Positions 1 through 8,626 of a DNA stretch of 47,664 nucleotides are shown piece after piece. The translations under genes and the position numbers were made by a program. Under the pieces are notes generated by a model. That model had not been told where the DNA came from. It worked only from the letters and a program-made list of their open reading frames with translations, and searched no databases. The stretch lies in contig JAHHHS010000054.1 of assembly GCA_019359215.1 (NCBI GenBank), forward strand, positions 1 to 47,664, in the 5' to 3' direction. Position 1 is the stretch's first letter. Each line of letters begins with the position of its first letter. The DNA is from Nostoc indistinguendum CM1-VF10. GTDB taxonomy: Bacteria; Cyanobacteriota; Cyanobacteriia; Cyanobacteriales; Nostocaceae.

Positions 1-458
1 AATTAATCAAACAATCTCAGTAATTAATCAATAACTGAAACAGTGTTTGCTGCTTTTTTTTGAGTTAGCCGTAAGCGAAGCCATGCCGTAGGCTTATCGC
101 CTGCCGCAGTCGGAGCCATCGCCTTATAATACTTGCTCAAAAAAATTTATAAATTCTTACTATTTGAATTACCAAAAACTGAAATTAGAATAACCCCTGA
201 TCATACCACAAAGTATTTATGCAAGAGTTCTAGTGATGCGTTGGTTGCACCAATTGTATTAAGCATTGTTCCTACTGCTGCTGATATCGCCTCTATACTA
301 GCTCCTGCTATAAGCATTGTTATTACTGTACTTGCAATAAAAACAATCCCGGTAGCAGCTATACCCAAACCGACTGAAATTGCGCCGAATATAGCAACAA
401 TAATACTCCATTCCAATGCATTAGGACTGTGATAAGCCTGAATAAAGATTATAGGAAA
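1..458. other. Left-edge intergenic stretch with interspersed repeat
   Basis: Mostly AT-rich. Positions 62-125 carry a GC-richer segment of alternating GCGAAGCC / GCCGTAGGC-like words, typical of interspersed cyanobacterial repeats. The only plausible coding signal is the small hydrophobic frame at 201-416 on the minus strand. A plus-strand frame at 133-432 overlaps it, starts at TTG without a Shine-Dalgarno and looks like its mirror. Confidence 0.5.
201..416 (-). CDS. Small very hydrophobic peptide, unknown
   Basis: This 71-residue frame is rich in Gly, Ala and Ile and has almost no charged residues until the C-terminal LELLHKYFVV, so it could form two membrane helices. I do not recognise the family. 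The start is doubtful: the frame begins at TTG, no Shine-Dalgarno is visible, and it stays open about 20 codons further upstream without an ATG. It could be the tail of a decayed membrane protein or a stand-alone hydrophobic peptide. Size and composition loosely recall circular bacteriocins, but no specific motif supports that. It is divergent from the doc-like frame that follows. Confidence 0.25.
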   Translation of the reverse strand: MEWSIIVAIFGAISVGLGIAATGIVFIASTVITMLIAGASIEAISAAVGTMLNTIGATNASLELLHKYFVV

Positions 459-840
459 ATGAATTTTCCTACTTCAATAAGTCCTAGACATTCACCAAGA
501 TGAGATAAACAGCTTTGGTGGAACATCTGGTGTCAGAGATAAAGGTTTGCTAAATTCAGCATTGGCACAACCTCAAGCTACTTTTAGCGGCGAACTTCTC
601 CATCCTACAATTCACGAGCGAGCAGCAGCATACCTGTACCATTTAGTGATGAACCATCCGTTTATTGATGGCAACAAACGCACTGTATTTGCGGTTATGG
701 ATACCTTCATAACCTTAAACGGCTACAGTTTGAACTTATCCCAAGAGCAAGCTTACAACTTAGTGATTCAAGTAGTCCAAAAAGAAATATCCAAAGAAGA
801 ATTACCTGCATTTCTAGAACTGCATCTACTAGGCAAGTAA
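459..840 (+). pseudogene. doc: Doc/Fic-family toxin, apparently frameshifted near its start
   Basis: Doc toxins are Fic-fold enzymes that phosphorylate EF-Tu and are normally neutralised by a Phd-type antitoxin. The long frame reads FGGTSGVRDKGLLNSALAQPQ and then the Fic signature HPFIDGNKR, both diagnostic of Doc. This frame is open only from 481, directly after a TAA, and contains no good start before TTG 545-547. Removing one A at 479-480 joins it to an ATG at 459 preceded by AGGA, giving a protein of about 126 residues, the usual Doc length. So either the gene carries a +1 insertion, or the base is a sequence error, or translation starts internally and skips the first conserved helix. No antitoxin gene is visible upstream. 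The catalytic motif itself is intact. Confidence 0.72.
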
Positions 841-882
841 ATCGATAGAATAATTCTTTGTCCTCCGGAGTGCATTTTTATG
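808..882 (+). repeat. Direct repeat copy A (doc end / purL-like leader)
   Basis: A 23-nt core at 832-854, covering the last two doc codons, its stop and 14 following bases, is identical to 3665-3687 just before purL. Similarity continues at lower identity on both sides, including a shared GTGCATT and an ATGA at 880-883 matching the purL start. The ATG here opens only an 11-codon frame. The copy looks like a vestigial purL leader. Confidence 0.75.
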
Positions 883-974
883 ATTGATTCTTGCTCCTTA
901 AGTTCAGTAAAATAATTAGCTTTATACTTAAACTTCTCCAAAGGTTAAAACACGAGATAGAGGAATTAACAAAC

Positions 975-3332
975 CTATGCCCCGTTTGCTAAAGTGCTGT
1001 AGCAGAAAGAACTATCTGCAAAGATAAATTTCTCGAAGCCAGTGGTAGATAAGCTAATAGAGTTTTCATTGTTATTGAAAGTGATGTTGGCACTTTTAAG
1101 GGTATTGCTAGAAATCACACCAGATACCAGCAGTTGAGAGCGATTGAAAGCTCTCAAATCGAGGGTATCAAAACCGTCCTTGCCATCAACAGTTGCTTGC
1201 CCAAAGCCTTTGAAGTAGTCATTCCCAGTGCCCAAATCAATGCTGATGCCGCCACCGATAGAGACTTTTTGTTGAACTCCATCTAGGATACTGGCGGCGA
1301 TAATTTCGTCATTGCCATCGCCAGTCTTGATGATTCCTTGTCCATAAATGCCGTATGCAGTACCACCAATTGTTGCTGTAGCCTGTCCGGTTAGCTTGTC
1401 AGAACCCTTGTCGGTTTCAATCACTCCATCGTTGACGATGCCATAGGCGGTGGCGTTTGTTCCAGAACTGTTCCCATAACCCGTAATTGTGTCGTTGCTC
1501 CACCCTGTAGTGATGGTGCCGTCTTTAGTGTTCTGGATGCCGATTCCAGCACCGACGTCGCCGATGCCATCAGAAGTAAGGTTGCCGATGCCACCAGTAC
1601 CAGTTCCGATAATCGTGTTTTCTCCGTCTCCTGTATCCAGTTTGCCACTGTTAGTGATACCGATCCCAGTTCCGCCGTCATTACGGGCGATCCCGCCGTT
1701 ACCGCCAGTACCAATACCAGTGATTGTGTCTTCTCCGTCTCCTGCATTTAGAGTGCCACTGTTAGCGATGCCTGTCCCAGCTGTCCCAGCTCCACCGTTG
1801 CCATCATTATCGCCGTTGCTGCCAGTTCCTGTACCCGCGATCGTATCTTTTCCGTCCCCTGCATTTAGAGTGCCACTGTTAGCGATGCCTGTGCCAGTAA
1901 CGCTGATGACGTCGAAGTAGATAAAGTTGGGGATGCCAGTAGTACCGATACCGGTGATTGTGTCTTCTCCGTTTCCTGCATTTAGAGTGCCACTGTTAGC
2001 GATGCCGATCCCACTACCTGTGCCGTTGCTGACGCCGCCGTTGATGTCGTTGCCTCCAGTACCGATGCCAGTGATCGTGTCTTCTCCGTCTCCTGCATTC
2101 AGACTGCCATTGTTGCTGATGCTGATGCCTGTGCCAGTACCACCCCTACCGCTGCCAACGCTGCTACCGCCGTTGCCGCCAGTACCGATGCCTGTGATGG
2201 TGTCTTTTGCATTCCCTGTATTCAAACTACCACTGTTGGCGATGCCAGTCCCAGTTCCGCCGTCACCACCTCCCGCATTGCCAGTGGTGCCGCCGTTGCC
2301 GCCCTTCCCTGTACCTGTGATCGTGTCTTCTCTGTCTGCCGTATCCAGTTTGCCACTGTTGCTGATGCCGATACCATCTCCACCGGGGCCGCCACCGTTG
2401 CGGCCATTGCTGCCGTTGCCACCCGTACCAGTACTGGCGATCGTGTCTTCTCCGTCCCCTGTATTAAAATTGCCACTGTTGCTGATGCCTATCCCAGTTC
2501 CGCCGTAGCCCCTATTACCAAAAATATAGCCGCCATTGCCGCCCTTCCCTGTACCGACGATCCTATCTTTTCTATCCCCTGTATTAAAATTGCCACTGTT
2601 AATGATGCCTGTCCCAGTTCCACCGACCCCGATTATGGCGCCCCCGTCGTCAGGATTTCCACCTCCGCTACTACCGCCATTACCGCCTGTACCGATGCCA
2701 GTGATCGTGTCTTCTCCGTCCCCTGTATTTAAAGTGCCAGTATTGGTGATGCCAGTTCCAGCTGCACCGTCACCAGGGATTAGCATACTTTCGTTAGTCC
2801 TGCCACCGTTGCCGCCCTGACCAGTGCCTGTAATCGTGTCTTGTCCGTTCCCTGTATTCAGACTGCCACTATTGGTGATGCCGATCGCACTACCACCATC
2901 GCCGCCGTTGCCACCGATGCCGCCGTTGCCGCCAGTACCTGTACCCGCGATCGCGTCGTTTCGGTTCTCTGTATTCAGACTGCCAGTATTGGTAATGCCG
3001 ATCGCACTACCACCATCGCCTCCAGGAGTAAGTTCGATGCCCTTGCCGCCGTTGCCGCCACTACCTGTGCCTGCGATCGTGTCTTCTCCATCGCCTGCAT
3101 TCAGTTTGCCACTATTGGCGATGCCTGTCCCAGTACCGCCGTTGCTGCTACCTTCGAGGTCGTTTGTGCCTGTAGCGATGCCAGTAATCGTGTCTTTTTC
3201 TGAGCGTGTATAAATGAAACCTCCAGTTAAAATATCAATGCCAATTGCCACGGATACATTTAACTGTTCTCCGATTAAAGTGTCGGAACCAGTGGTGCCA
3301 ATGAAATTTGGTGGAACGGTTAGTCTAGGCAT
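975..3332 (-). CDS. Gly/Thr/Asn-rich tandem-repeat protein, RTX-like
   Basis: This is a 785-residue protein made almost wholly of about 17 imperfect repeats of 35-45 residues. A typical unit is GDGEDTITGIGTGGNGG, then a variable Gly-rich insert, then TGIANSGTLNA. The GDGxDTI steps resemble the acidic Gly-rich turns of RTX/hemolysin-type calcium-binding beta-rolls, and the C-terminal 120 residues (GDGNDEI, DLGTGNDYFKG, DGFDTLDLRAF) look like the tail of cyanobacterial RTX-like exoproteins. There is no N-terminal signal peptide, as in type I secretion substrates, but no ABC/HlyD exporter is nearby. I chose ATG 3330-3332 over TTG 3338 because AGAGGA lies 8 nt upstream. Codon and base composition (G/C-rich, strongly strand-asymmetric) differ from the AT-rich flanks. 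Calcium binding and export are inferences. Confidence 0.7.
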   Translation of the reverse strand: MPRLTVPPNFIGTTGSDTLIGEQLNVSVAIGIDILTGGFIYTRSEKDTITGIATGTNDLEGSSNGGTGTGIANSGKLNAGDGEDTIAGTGSGGNGGKGIELTPGGDGGSAIGITNTGSLNTENRNDAIAGTGTGGNGGIGGNGGDGGSAIGITNSGSLNTGNGQDTITGTGQGGNGGRTNESMLIPGDGAAGTGITNTGTLNTGDGEDTITGIGTGGNGGSSGGGNPDDGGAIIGVGGTGTGIINSGNFNTGDRKDRIVGTGKGGNGGYIFGNRGYGGTGIGISNSGNFNTGDGEDTIASTGTGGNGSNGRNGGGPGGDGIGISNSGKLDTADREDTITGTGKGGNGGTTGNAGGGDGGTGTGIANSGSLNTGNAKDTITGIGTGGNGGSSVGSGRGGTGTGISISNNGSLNAGDGEDTITGIGTGGNDINGGVSNGTGSGIGIANSGTLNAGNGEDTITGIGTTGIPNFIYFDVISVTGTGIANSGTLNAGDGKDTIAGTGTGSNGDNDGNGGAGTAGTGIANSGTLNAGDGEDTITGIGTGGNGGIARNDGGTGIGITNSGKLDTGDGENTIIGTGTGGIGNLTSDGIGDVGAGIGIQNTKDGTITTGWSNDTITGYGNSSGTNATAYGIVNDGVIETDKGSDKLTGQATATIGGTAYGIYGQGIIKTGDGNDEIIAASILDGVQQKVSIGGGISIDLGTGNDYFKGFGQATVDGKDGFDTLDLRAFNRSQLLVSGVISSNTLKSANITFNNNENSISLSTTGFEKFIFADSSFCYSTLANGA

Positions 3333-3714
3333 AATCAAAATCCTCTGAATTCGGCTTAAATACTTATATTTATGTAGGTGCGTAGGTCTAGTTCGCTACA
3401 GGCATTCCATCCTATGAATTGTTTCTGCGTTCAGAATAATGTTTCGTCTGACAGGCTGATAGCCATTTCTATAGACTGAAAATTACTTATGCATATTACA
3501 AAAAAATAAAATTTTATTACTTTATACTCAGTACAATTACCTCTATTTTAAGTTTTAATACAATTTATCTGTTAGACGTATTACGAATATTTTATTGAGT
3601 AAATCTATTTATTTAGTTAATCTTTAGCATTTAGCCATGAACCATCTTAGATCTGCACCTACAGGGCAAGTAAATCGATAGAATAATGCTCTGTACAATT
3701 GGTGCATTATTTCC
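3333..3714. other. Spacer between repeat-protein gene and purL
   Basis: A divergent, AT-rich spacer. It must hold the promoters of both the minus-strand repeat protein and plus-strand purL, but I could not place convincing -35/-10 pairs. Its right end (3641-3717) is repeat copy B. Confidence 0.4.
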
Positions 3715-3717
3715 ATG
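3641..3717 (+). repeat. Direct repeat copy B (purL leader)
   Basis: This matches copy A at 808-882. The core 3665-3687 is identical over 23 nt, and the upstream part is a degraded version of the last doc codons. It ends at the purL ATG. The two copies bracket the whole 975-3332 gene. Confidence 0.75.
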
Positions 3718-6087
3718 ACCGCCACATCTCCTGCTTTCTTTTCCCCGCAAGAAATCGCTGCTGAAGGTCTTAAACCAGAAGAATACGCAGAAATTGTCCG
3801 TCGGTTAGGGCGTCATCCCAACAAAGCTGAACTGGGTATGTTTGGGGTAATGTGGTCAGAGCATTGCTGTTACAAAAATTCTCGACCTCTACTCAAACAA
3901 TTTCCCACTGAGGGGCCCCGCATCCTCGTGGGGCCTGGTGAAAATGCTGGTGTTGTAGACTTGGGCGACGGACTCCAACTAGCTTTTAAGATTGAATCCC
4001 ACAACCACCCATCAGCTGTAGAACCATTTCAAGGTGCAGCAACGGGAGTAGGCGGTATTCTCAGAGATATTTTTACAATGGGTGCGCGTCCTATTGCTCT
4101 ATTAAATTCCCTACGCTTCGGTTCCCTAGAAGATGCCAAAACTCAAAGGCTGTTCCAAGGCGTAGTGGCTGGAATTGCCCATTATGGTAATTGTGTGGGA
4201 GTACCCACCGTTGGCGGCGAAGTTTATTTTGACCCTGCTTATTCTGGTAATCCTCTTGTGAACGTTATGGCACTAGGGTTGATGGAAACATCAGAAATCG
4301 TCAAATCCGGAGCATCTGGCTTAGGCAACCCCGTGCTTTATGTTGGTTCCACCACCGGGCGCGATGGCATGGGAGGCGCGAGTTTTGCCAGTGCAGAATT
4401 GAGCGATCAGTCAATAGACGATCGCCCTGCTGTGCAAGTGGGCGATCCATTTTTGGAAAAGTCGTTAATTGAAGCTTGTCTGGAAGCTTTTAAGACAGGT
4501 GCAGTTGTCGCCGCCCAGGATATGGGAGCAGCCGGTATCACCTGTTCTACCTCAGAGATGGCAGCAAAAGGCGGTGTGGGAATTGAACTAGATTTAAATA
4601 AAATTCCCGCAAGAGAAAGGGGGATGGTTCCGTATGAATATCTACTTTCGGAATCTCAAGAACGAATGCTATTCGTTGCCCACAAGGGGCGTGAGCAGGA
4701 ATTAATCGACATTTTCCACCGTTGGGGACTTCAAGCTGTTGTCGCTGGTAGTGTCATCGCTGAACCGATCGTGCGGATTCTCTTTCAGGGTGAAGTTGCA
4801 GCAGAAATTCCCGCCGAGGCTTTGGCGGAGAATACCCCACTATATAACCGGGAGTTGTTGACAGAACCGCCAGAATATGCACGTCTAGCTTGGGAATGGA
4901 CACCTGATTCCTTACCTCCTTGCACAACTGCTGGAATAGAACTCCATGAAGGCGTGCAAAGTTGGAATGATATTCTGTTAACTTTGCTCGATACACCTAC
5001 GATCGCATCTAAAAACTGGGTATATCGTCAGTATGACCATCAAGTACAAAATAATACAGTAATACTGCCAGGTGGTGCAGATGCGGCTGTTATCCGTTTG
5101 CGCCCCCTAGAACAAATCCCCAATCTAAAATCCCAAATCCCAAATCTAAAATCAGGAGTGGCGGCAACAGTAGATTGCAATCCTCGTTATGTTTATCTTG
5201 ACCCTTACGAGGGAGCTAAGGCAGTGGTGGCAGAAGCTGCACGCAATCTTAGCTGTGTGGGTGCAGAACCTCTGGCGGTAACGGATAACCTAAATTTTGG
5301 CTCTCCAGAAAAACCGATTGGTTACTGGCAATTGGCAGAAGCTTGTCGTGGTTTGGCAGAAGGTTGTCGAGAACTGGCAACACCTGTCACAGGCGGAAAT
5401 GTCTCTTTGTACAATGAAACTCTTGATGCTCAAGGTATTCCACAACCCATTTATCCTACTCCAGTTGTGGGTATGGTGGGCTTGATTCCCGATATCACCA
5501 AAATTTGTGGTCAAGGTTGGCAAGCAGTCGGCGATGTGATTTATCTTCTCGGATTGCCTCTGGCATCCAAAATCAGTTTGGGAGCATCGGAGTATTTAGC
5601 CACTATCCACGGTACTGTTGCCGGAAAACCGCCACGGGTAGATTTTGACTTAGAACGTCGCGTCCAGAAAGTTTGTCGTGAAGGAATTCGTAATGGTTGG
5701 GTACGTTCAGCGCATGATTGTGCTGAGGGGGGAGTAGCGATCGCTATAGCAGAATGTTGTCTTGCTGGTAATCTTGGTGCGGAAATCTATTTGGAAATAG
5801 CAGCAACACAGTTAAACCGCTTAGACGAGGTGTTGTTTGCCGAAGGCGGTGCCAGGATTGTAGTTTCTGTTGCATCAGAACAACAAGGAATTTGGGAATC
5901 CTATTTACAGGAACATTTGGGTCAAGACTGGCAAAAACTGGGTAAGGTTGGTAATTTTGAGACGGGTTTGGGGGTTTTCACCACTGATAACCAAGCCTTA
6001 ATCAAAGCTAGGATCGAAGATATGAACGATCGCTATTTCCACGCGATCGCTAGGCGTGTCGCCATCCATACCACTAACCCCAGTTAA
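3715..6087 (+). CDS. purL: Phosphoribosylformylglycinamidine synthase subunit PurL
   Basis: PurL catalyses the ATP- and glutamine-dependent conversion of FGAR to FGAM in purine synthesis; in organisms with the small form it works with PurS and PurQ. The 790-residue length suits the small bacterial form. Recognisable motifs include MWSEHCCYKNSRPLLK near residue 45, the substrate loop KIESHNHPSAVEPFQGAATG, a Gly-rich MGARPIALLNSLRFG, and in the second half DNLNFGSPEKP and GGNVSLYNET. An in-frame interspersed repeat adds about 15 residues (IPNLKSQIPNLKS) near residue 468. The ATG at 3715 directly follows repeat copy B. purF lies 193 bp downstream on the same strand, so the two are probably co-expressed. 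Confidence 0.97.
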   Translation: MTATSPAFFSPQEIAAEGLKPEEYAEIVRRLGRHPNKAELGMFGVMWSEHCCYKNSRPLLKQFPTEGPRILVGPGENAGVVDLGDGLQLAFKIESHNHPSAVEPFQGAATGVGGILRDIFTMGARPIALLNSLRFGSLEDAKTQRLFQGVVAGIAHYGNCVGVPTVGGEVYFDPAYSGNPLVNVMALGLMETSEIVKSGASGLGNPVLYVGSTTGRDGMGGASFASAELSDQSIDDRPAVQVGDPFLEKSLIEACLEAFKTGAVVAAQDMGAAGITCSTSEMAAKGGVGIELDLNKIPARERGMVPYEYLLSESQERMLFVAHKGREQELIDIFHRWGLQAVVAGSVIAEPIVRILFQGEVAAEIPAEALAENTPLYNRELLTEPPEYARLAWEWTPDSLPPCTTAGIELHEGVQSWNDILLTLLDTPTIASKNWVYRQYDHQVQNNTVILPGGADAAVIRLRPLEQIPNLKSQIPNLKSGVAATVDCNPRYVYLDPYEGAKAVVAEAARNLSCVGAEPLAVTDNLNFGSPEKPIGYWQLAEACRGLAEGCRELATPVTGGNVSLYNETLDAQGIPQPIYPTPVVGMVGLIPDITKICGQGWQAVGDVIYLLGLPLASKISLGASEYLATIHGTVAGKPPRVDFDLERRVQKVCREGIRNGWVRSAHDCAEGGVAIAIAECCLAGNLGAEIYLEIAATQLNRLDEVLFAEGGARIVVSVASEQQGIWESYLQEHLGQDWQKLGKVGNFETGLGVFTTDNQALIKARIEDMNDRYFHAIARRVAIHTTNPS
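5114..5153 (+). repeat. Interspersed short repeat inside purL
   Basis: Two units of AATC(C)CCAAATCTAAAAT type, a word common between genes in filamentous cyanobacteria, lie in frame within purL. They encode the low-complexity IPNLKSQIPNLKS at the junction between the two halves of the enzyme, where an insert is likely tolerated. Confidence 0.6.
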
Positions 6088-6280
6088 ACAAGTCAAGGGT
6101 TAGGAATAAACAGTATAATCCCTAACTCTTCACCTCTAAACTTCTAACTATTTTAGTAGCCTCTCTGATCATAATTACGGTACTGTTTTAATAGATGGTT
6201 AATGATTTATTAAGAAAGCTGCAACTATCTATATACGTAATCCCAGTGACTTGACCCCCCCCACCAGGAGCAAAGCTAGC

Positions 6281-7780
6281 ATGATTTCTATTCATTCTGT
6301 CACTTCGGATGAATACCCCGACCAGACCAACAACCCAATCAATAGTCATGAAAATCAGGCTGACAAGCCAGAAGAAGCTTGTGGTGTTTTTGGCATCTAC
6401 GCACCAGGAGAAAATGTTGCTAAACTGACCTACTTTGGATTGTATGCCCTCCAGCATCGGGGTCAAGAATCAGCTGGTATTGCCACCTTTGAGGGTACAC
6501 AAGTACACCTTCACAAAGATATGGGCTTGGTGTCTCAAGTCTTTAATGAATCCATATTGGATCAGTTGCCTGGTAGCCTTGCTGTTGGTCACACTCGTTA
6601 TTCCACCACAGGTTCTAGCCGCAAAGTTAATGCCCAACCCGCAGTGCTGGAAACCCGTTTAGGTTCATTAGCGTTAGCACATAATGGCAATTTAGTCAAT
6701 ACAGTAAAATTACGTCAAGAGTTGATTGAGAAACAATACAACTTAGTCACGACAACAGACTCAGAAATGATCGCTTTTGCGATCGCAGAAGCCATCAACG
6801 CTGGTGCAGATTGGCTAGAAGGTTCAATTCAGGCATTCCATCGTTGCCAAGGAGCCTTTAGTTTAGTTATTGGCACTCCTAACGGCGTTATGGGTGTTCG
6901 GGACACCAATGGCATTCGTCCCCTGGTAATTGGCACTTTGGCTGGTAATCCAGTCCGTTACGTTTTGGCTTCCGAGACTTGTGGTTTAGACATCATTGGA
7001 GCCGAATACCTGCGAGACGTAGAACCAGGAGAATTAGTTTGGATTACTGAAGAAGGATTGGCTTCTTATCATTGGAGTCAACAGCCCCAGAGGAAGTTGT
7101 GTATCTTTGAAATGATTTACTTTGCTCGTCCTGATAGCGTCATGCACAATGAGAGTTTGTACAGCTATCGGATGCGGTTAGGACATCAACTAGCTAAAGA
7201 ATCTTTTGTAGATGCCGATATTGTCTTTGGTGTTCCTGATTCTGGTATCCCTGCTGCGATCGGATTTTCCCAAGCTTCTGGTGTGTCTTACGCCGAAGGA
7301 CTGATTAAAAATCGCTATGTAGGACGAACCTTTATTCAGCCAACCCAAACCATGCGCGAGTCAGGTATTCGGATGAAACTCAACCCCCTCAAAGATGTGC
7401 TGGCGGGTAAACGAGTAATTATTGTTGATGACTCGATTGTGCGGGGTACTACTAGCCGTAAATTGGTTAAGACTTTGCGTGAAGCGGGTGCAGTGGAAGT
7501 ACATATGCGAATTTCTTCTCCACCAGTAACTCATCCCTGCTTCTATGGTATCGATACCGATTCTCAGGATCAGCTAATTGCTGCCACCAAGTCAGTAGCA
7601 GAAATTGCCAAGCAACTGGAAGTAGACAGCCTCGCCTATCTCAGTTGGGAAGGAATGTTAGAAGCAACACGAGAAGACACAAATAGTTTCTGCTCTGCCT
7701 GCTTTACTGGAGATTATCCCGTAGCGATTCCTGAGCAAGTGAAGCGTTCTAAATTGAGTTTAGAAAAAGTAGTGGTATAG
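6281..7780 (+). CDS. purF: Amidophosphoribosyltransferase PurF
   Basis: PurF catalyses the first committed step of purine synthesis, PRPP plus glutamine to 5-phosphoribosylamine. ATG 6281 gives 499 residues and has AGGAG 10 nt upstream; a TTG at 6251 is in frame but less likely. Cys34 in EEACGVFGIY is the Ntn-type glutaminase nucleophile, so the first 33 residues form a propeptide that must be removed. The PRPP-binding motif RVIIVDDSIVRGTTSRK is intact. Cysteines in KLCIFEMIYF, THPCFYG and NSFCSACF match the four ligands of the 4Fe-4S cluster of the Bacillus-type enzyme, suggesting oxygen-sensitive stability control. Confidence 0.97.
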   Translation: MISIHSVTSDEYPDQTNNPINSHENQADKPEEACGVFGIYAPGENVAKLTYFGLYALQHRGQESAGIATFEGTQVHLHKDMGLVSQVFNESILDQLPGSLAVGHTRYSTTGSSRKVNAQPAVLETRLGSLALAHNGNLVNTVKLRQELIEKQYNLVTTTDSEMIAFAIAEAINAGADWLEGSIQAFHRCQGAFSLVIGTPNGVMGVRDTNGIRPLVIGTLAGNPVRYVLASETCGLDIIGAEYLRDVEPGELVWITEEGLASYHWSQQPQRKLCIFEMIYFARPDSVMHNESLYSYRMRLGHQLAKESFVDADIVFGVPDSGIPAAIGFSQASGVSYAEGLIKNRYVGRTFIQPTQTMRESGIRMKLNPLKDVLAGKRVIIVDDSIVRGTTSRKLVKTLREAGAVEVHMRISSPPVTHPCFYGIDTDSQDQLIAATKSVAEIAKQLEVDSLAYLSWEGMLEATREDTNSFCSACFTGDYPVAIPEQVKRSKLSLEKVVV

Positions 7781-7915
7781 GGAGTGGGGAGTGGGGAGAT
7801 GAGAGGGAGAATAAAAAATTAACTCTTTCCCCTCTGCTCCCTGCTCCTCTGCCTTTTCCCAATGCCCCATGCCCAATCCGTCTAAAATAGGTAAATCCCC
7901 TAACAAAGATGGTTT

Positions 7916-8482
7916 ATGAACCAGCCGATATCTGAGAGAGTGCGCTGGACTACCGCCGATTTAGAGTTGTTTCCAGATAACGGGAACCGCTATGAAATTA
8001 TTGACGGAGAATTATTTGTGACCAGAGCGCCTCACTGGAATCATCAAAAAGTCTGTGTCAGAATTATTACTCCATTGGATACCTGGTCACAAGCTACTTC
8101 GTTGGGACAAGTCGTACCTGCTCCAGGCATAATCTTTGACGATAATGATAATGTGATTCCTGATGTTGTCTGGGCTAGCAATGAGAAATTGCCCCTGCTT
8201 TTGGACGAGGCGGGGCATTTAACTGGTGCGCCAGAACTGGTAGTAGAGGTTTTATCTGCTGGTATTGAAAATGAAAAGCGAGATAAGGAACTTAAACTAA
8301 AGCTTTACTCAGCAAGAGGTGTTAGAGAATATTGGATTGTAGATTGGTGTAAGCAACAGGTGGAAGTTTATCGACGTGAACAAGCGAGTTTAAAGTTAGT
8401 TAGTACGTTGTTCAATGGTGATGAGTTGAACTCACCTTTATTCCCTGATTTTACTTGCGCGATCGCATCCTTATTTACCTAA
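7916..8482 (+). CDS. Uma2 family (DUF820) restriction-endonuclease-fold protein
   Basis: This 188-residue protein belongs to a family with very many copies in cyanobacterial genomes. It has the family marks NRYEIIDGELFVT, the acidic VIPDVVWAS, PELVVEVLS and VREYWIVDW. Asp in VIPDV, Glu in VVEVLS and a downstream Lys-rich stretch (KRDKELKLKLY) fit the PD-(D/E)xK nuclease core. The biological role is unknown; many copies are thought to be relics of mobile or restriction systems. The gene stands alone after a repeat-rich spacer (7781-7870) of GGGGAGTGGGGAG and CTCCCTGCTCCT words. Confidence 0.85.
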   Translation: MNQPISERVRWTTADLELFPDNGNRYEIIDGELFVTRAPHWNHQKVCVRIITPLDTWSQATSLGQVVPAPGIIFDDNDNVIPDVVWASNEKLPLLLDEAGHLTGAPELVVEVLSAGIENEKRDKELKLKLYSARGVREYWIVDWCKQQVEVYRREQASLKLVSTLFNGDELNSPLFPDFTCAIASLFT

Positions 8483-8626
8483 TACAAGTTTGCAGAATTA
8501 CTGTAATTTCTTACTATTGGTAATTTTCAATAAAAAGTAGAAGCTGAGAAGATAGGCTACATATCATCTTTTAAATCAAACAGTAACAACACCGTTGAAG
8601 TAGATGGAATTCAATTTGAAACGGTA

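Noticed and set aside
133..432. 99-codon plus-strand frame at the left edge
   Set aside because: It starts at TTG without a ribosome site and overlaps the more protein-like minus-strand frame at 201-416.
1489..3213. Several long plus-strand frames opposite the Gly-rich gene (Pro/Val-rich products)
   Set aside because: They mirror the repeats of the real minus-strand gene; Gly/Thr codon repeats keep the other strand open. They have no ribosome sites or protein-like composition.
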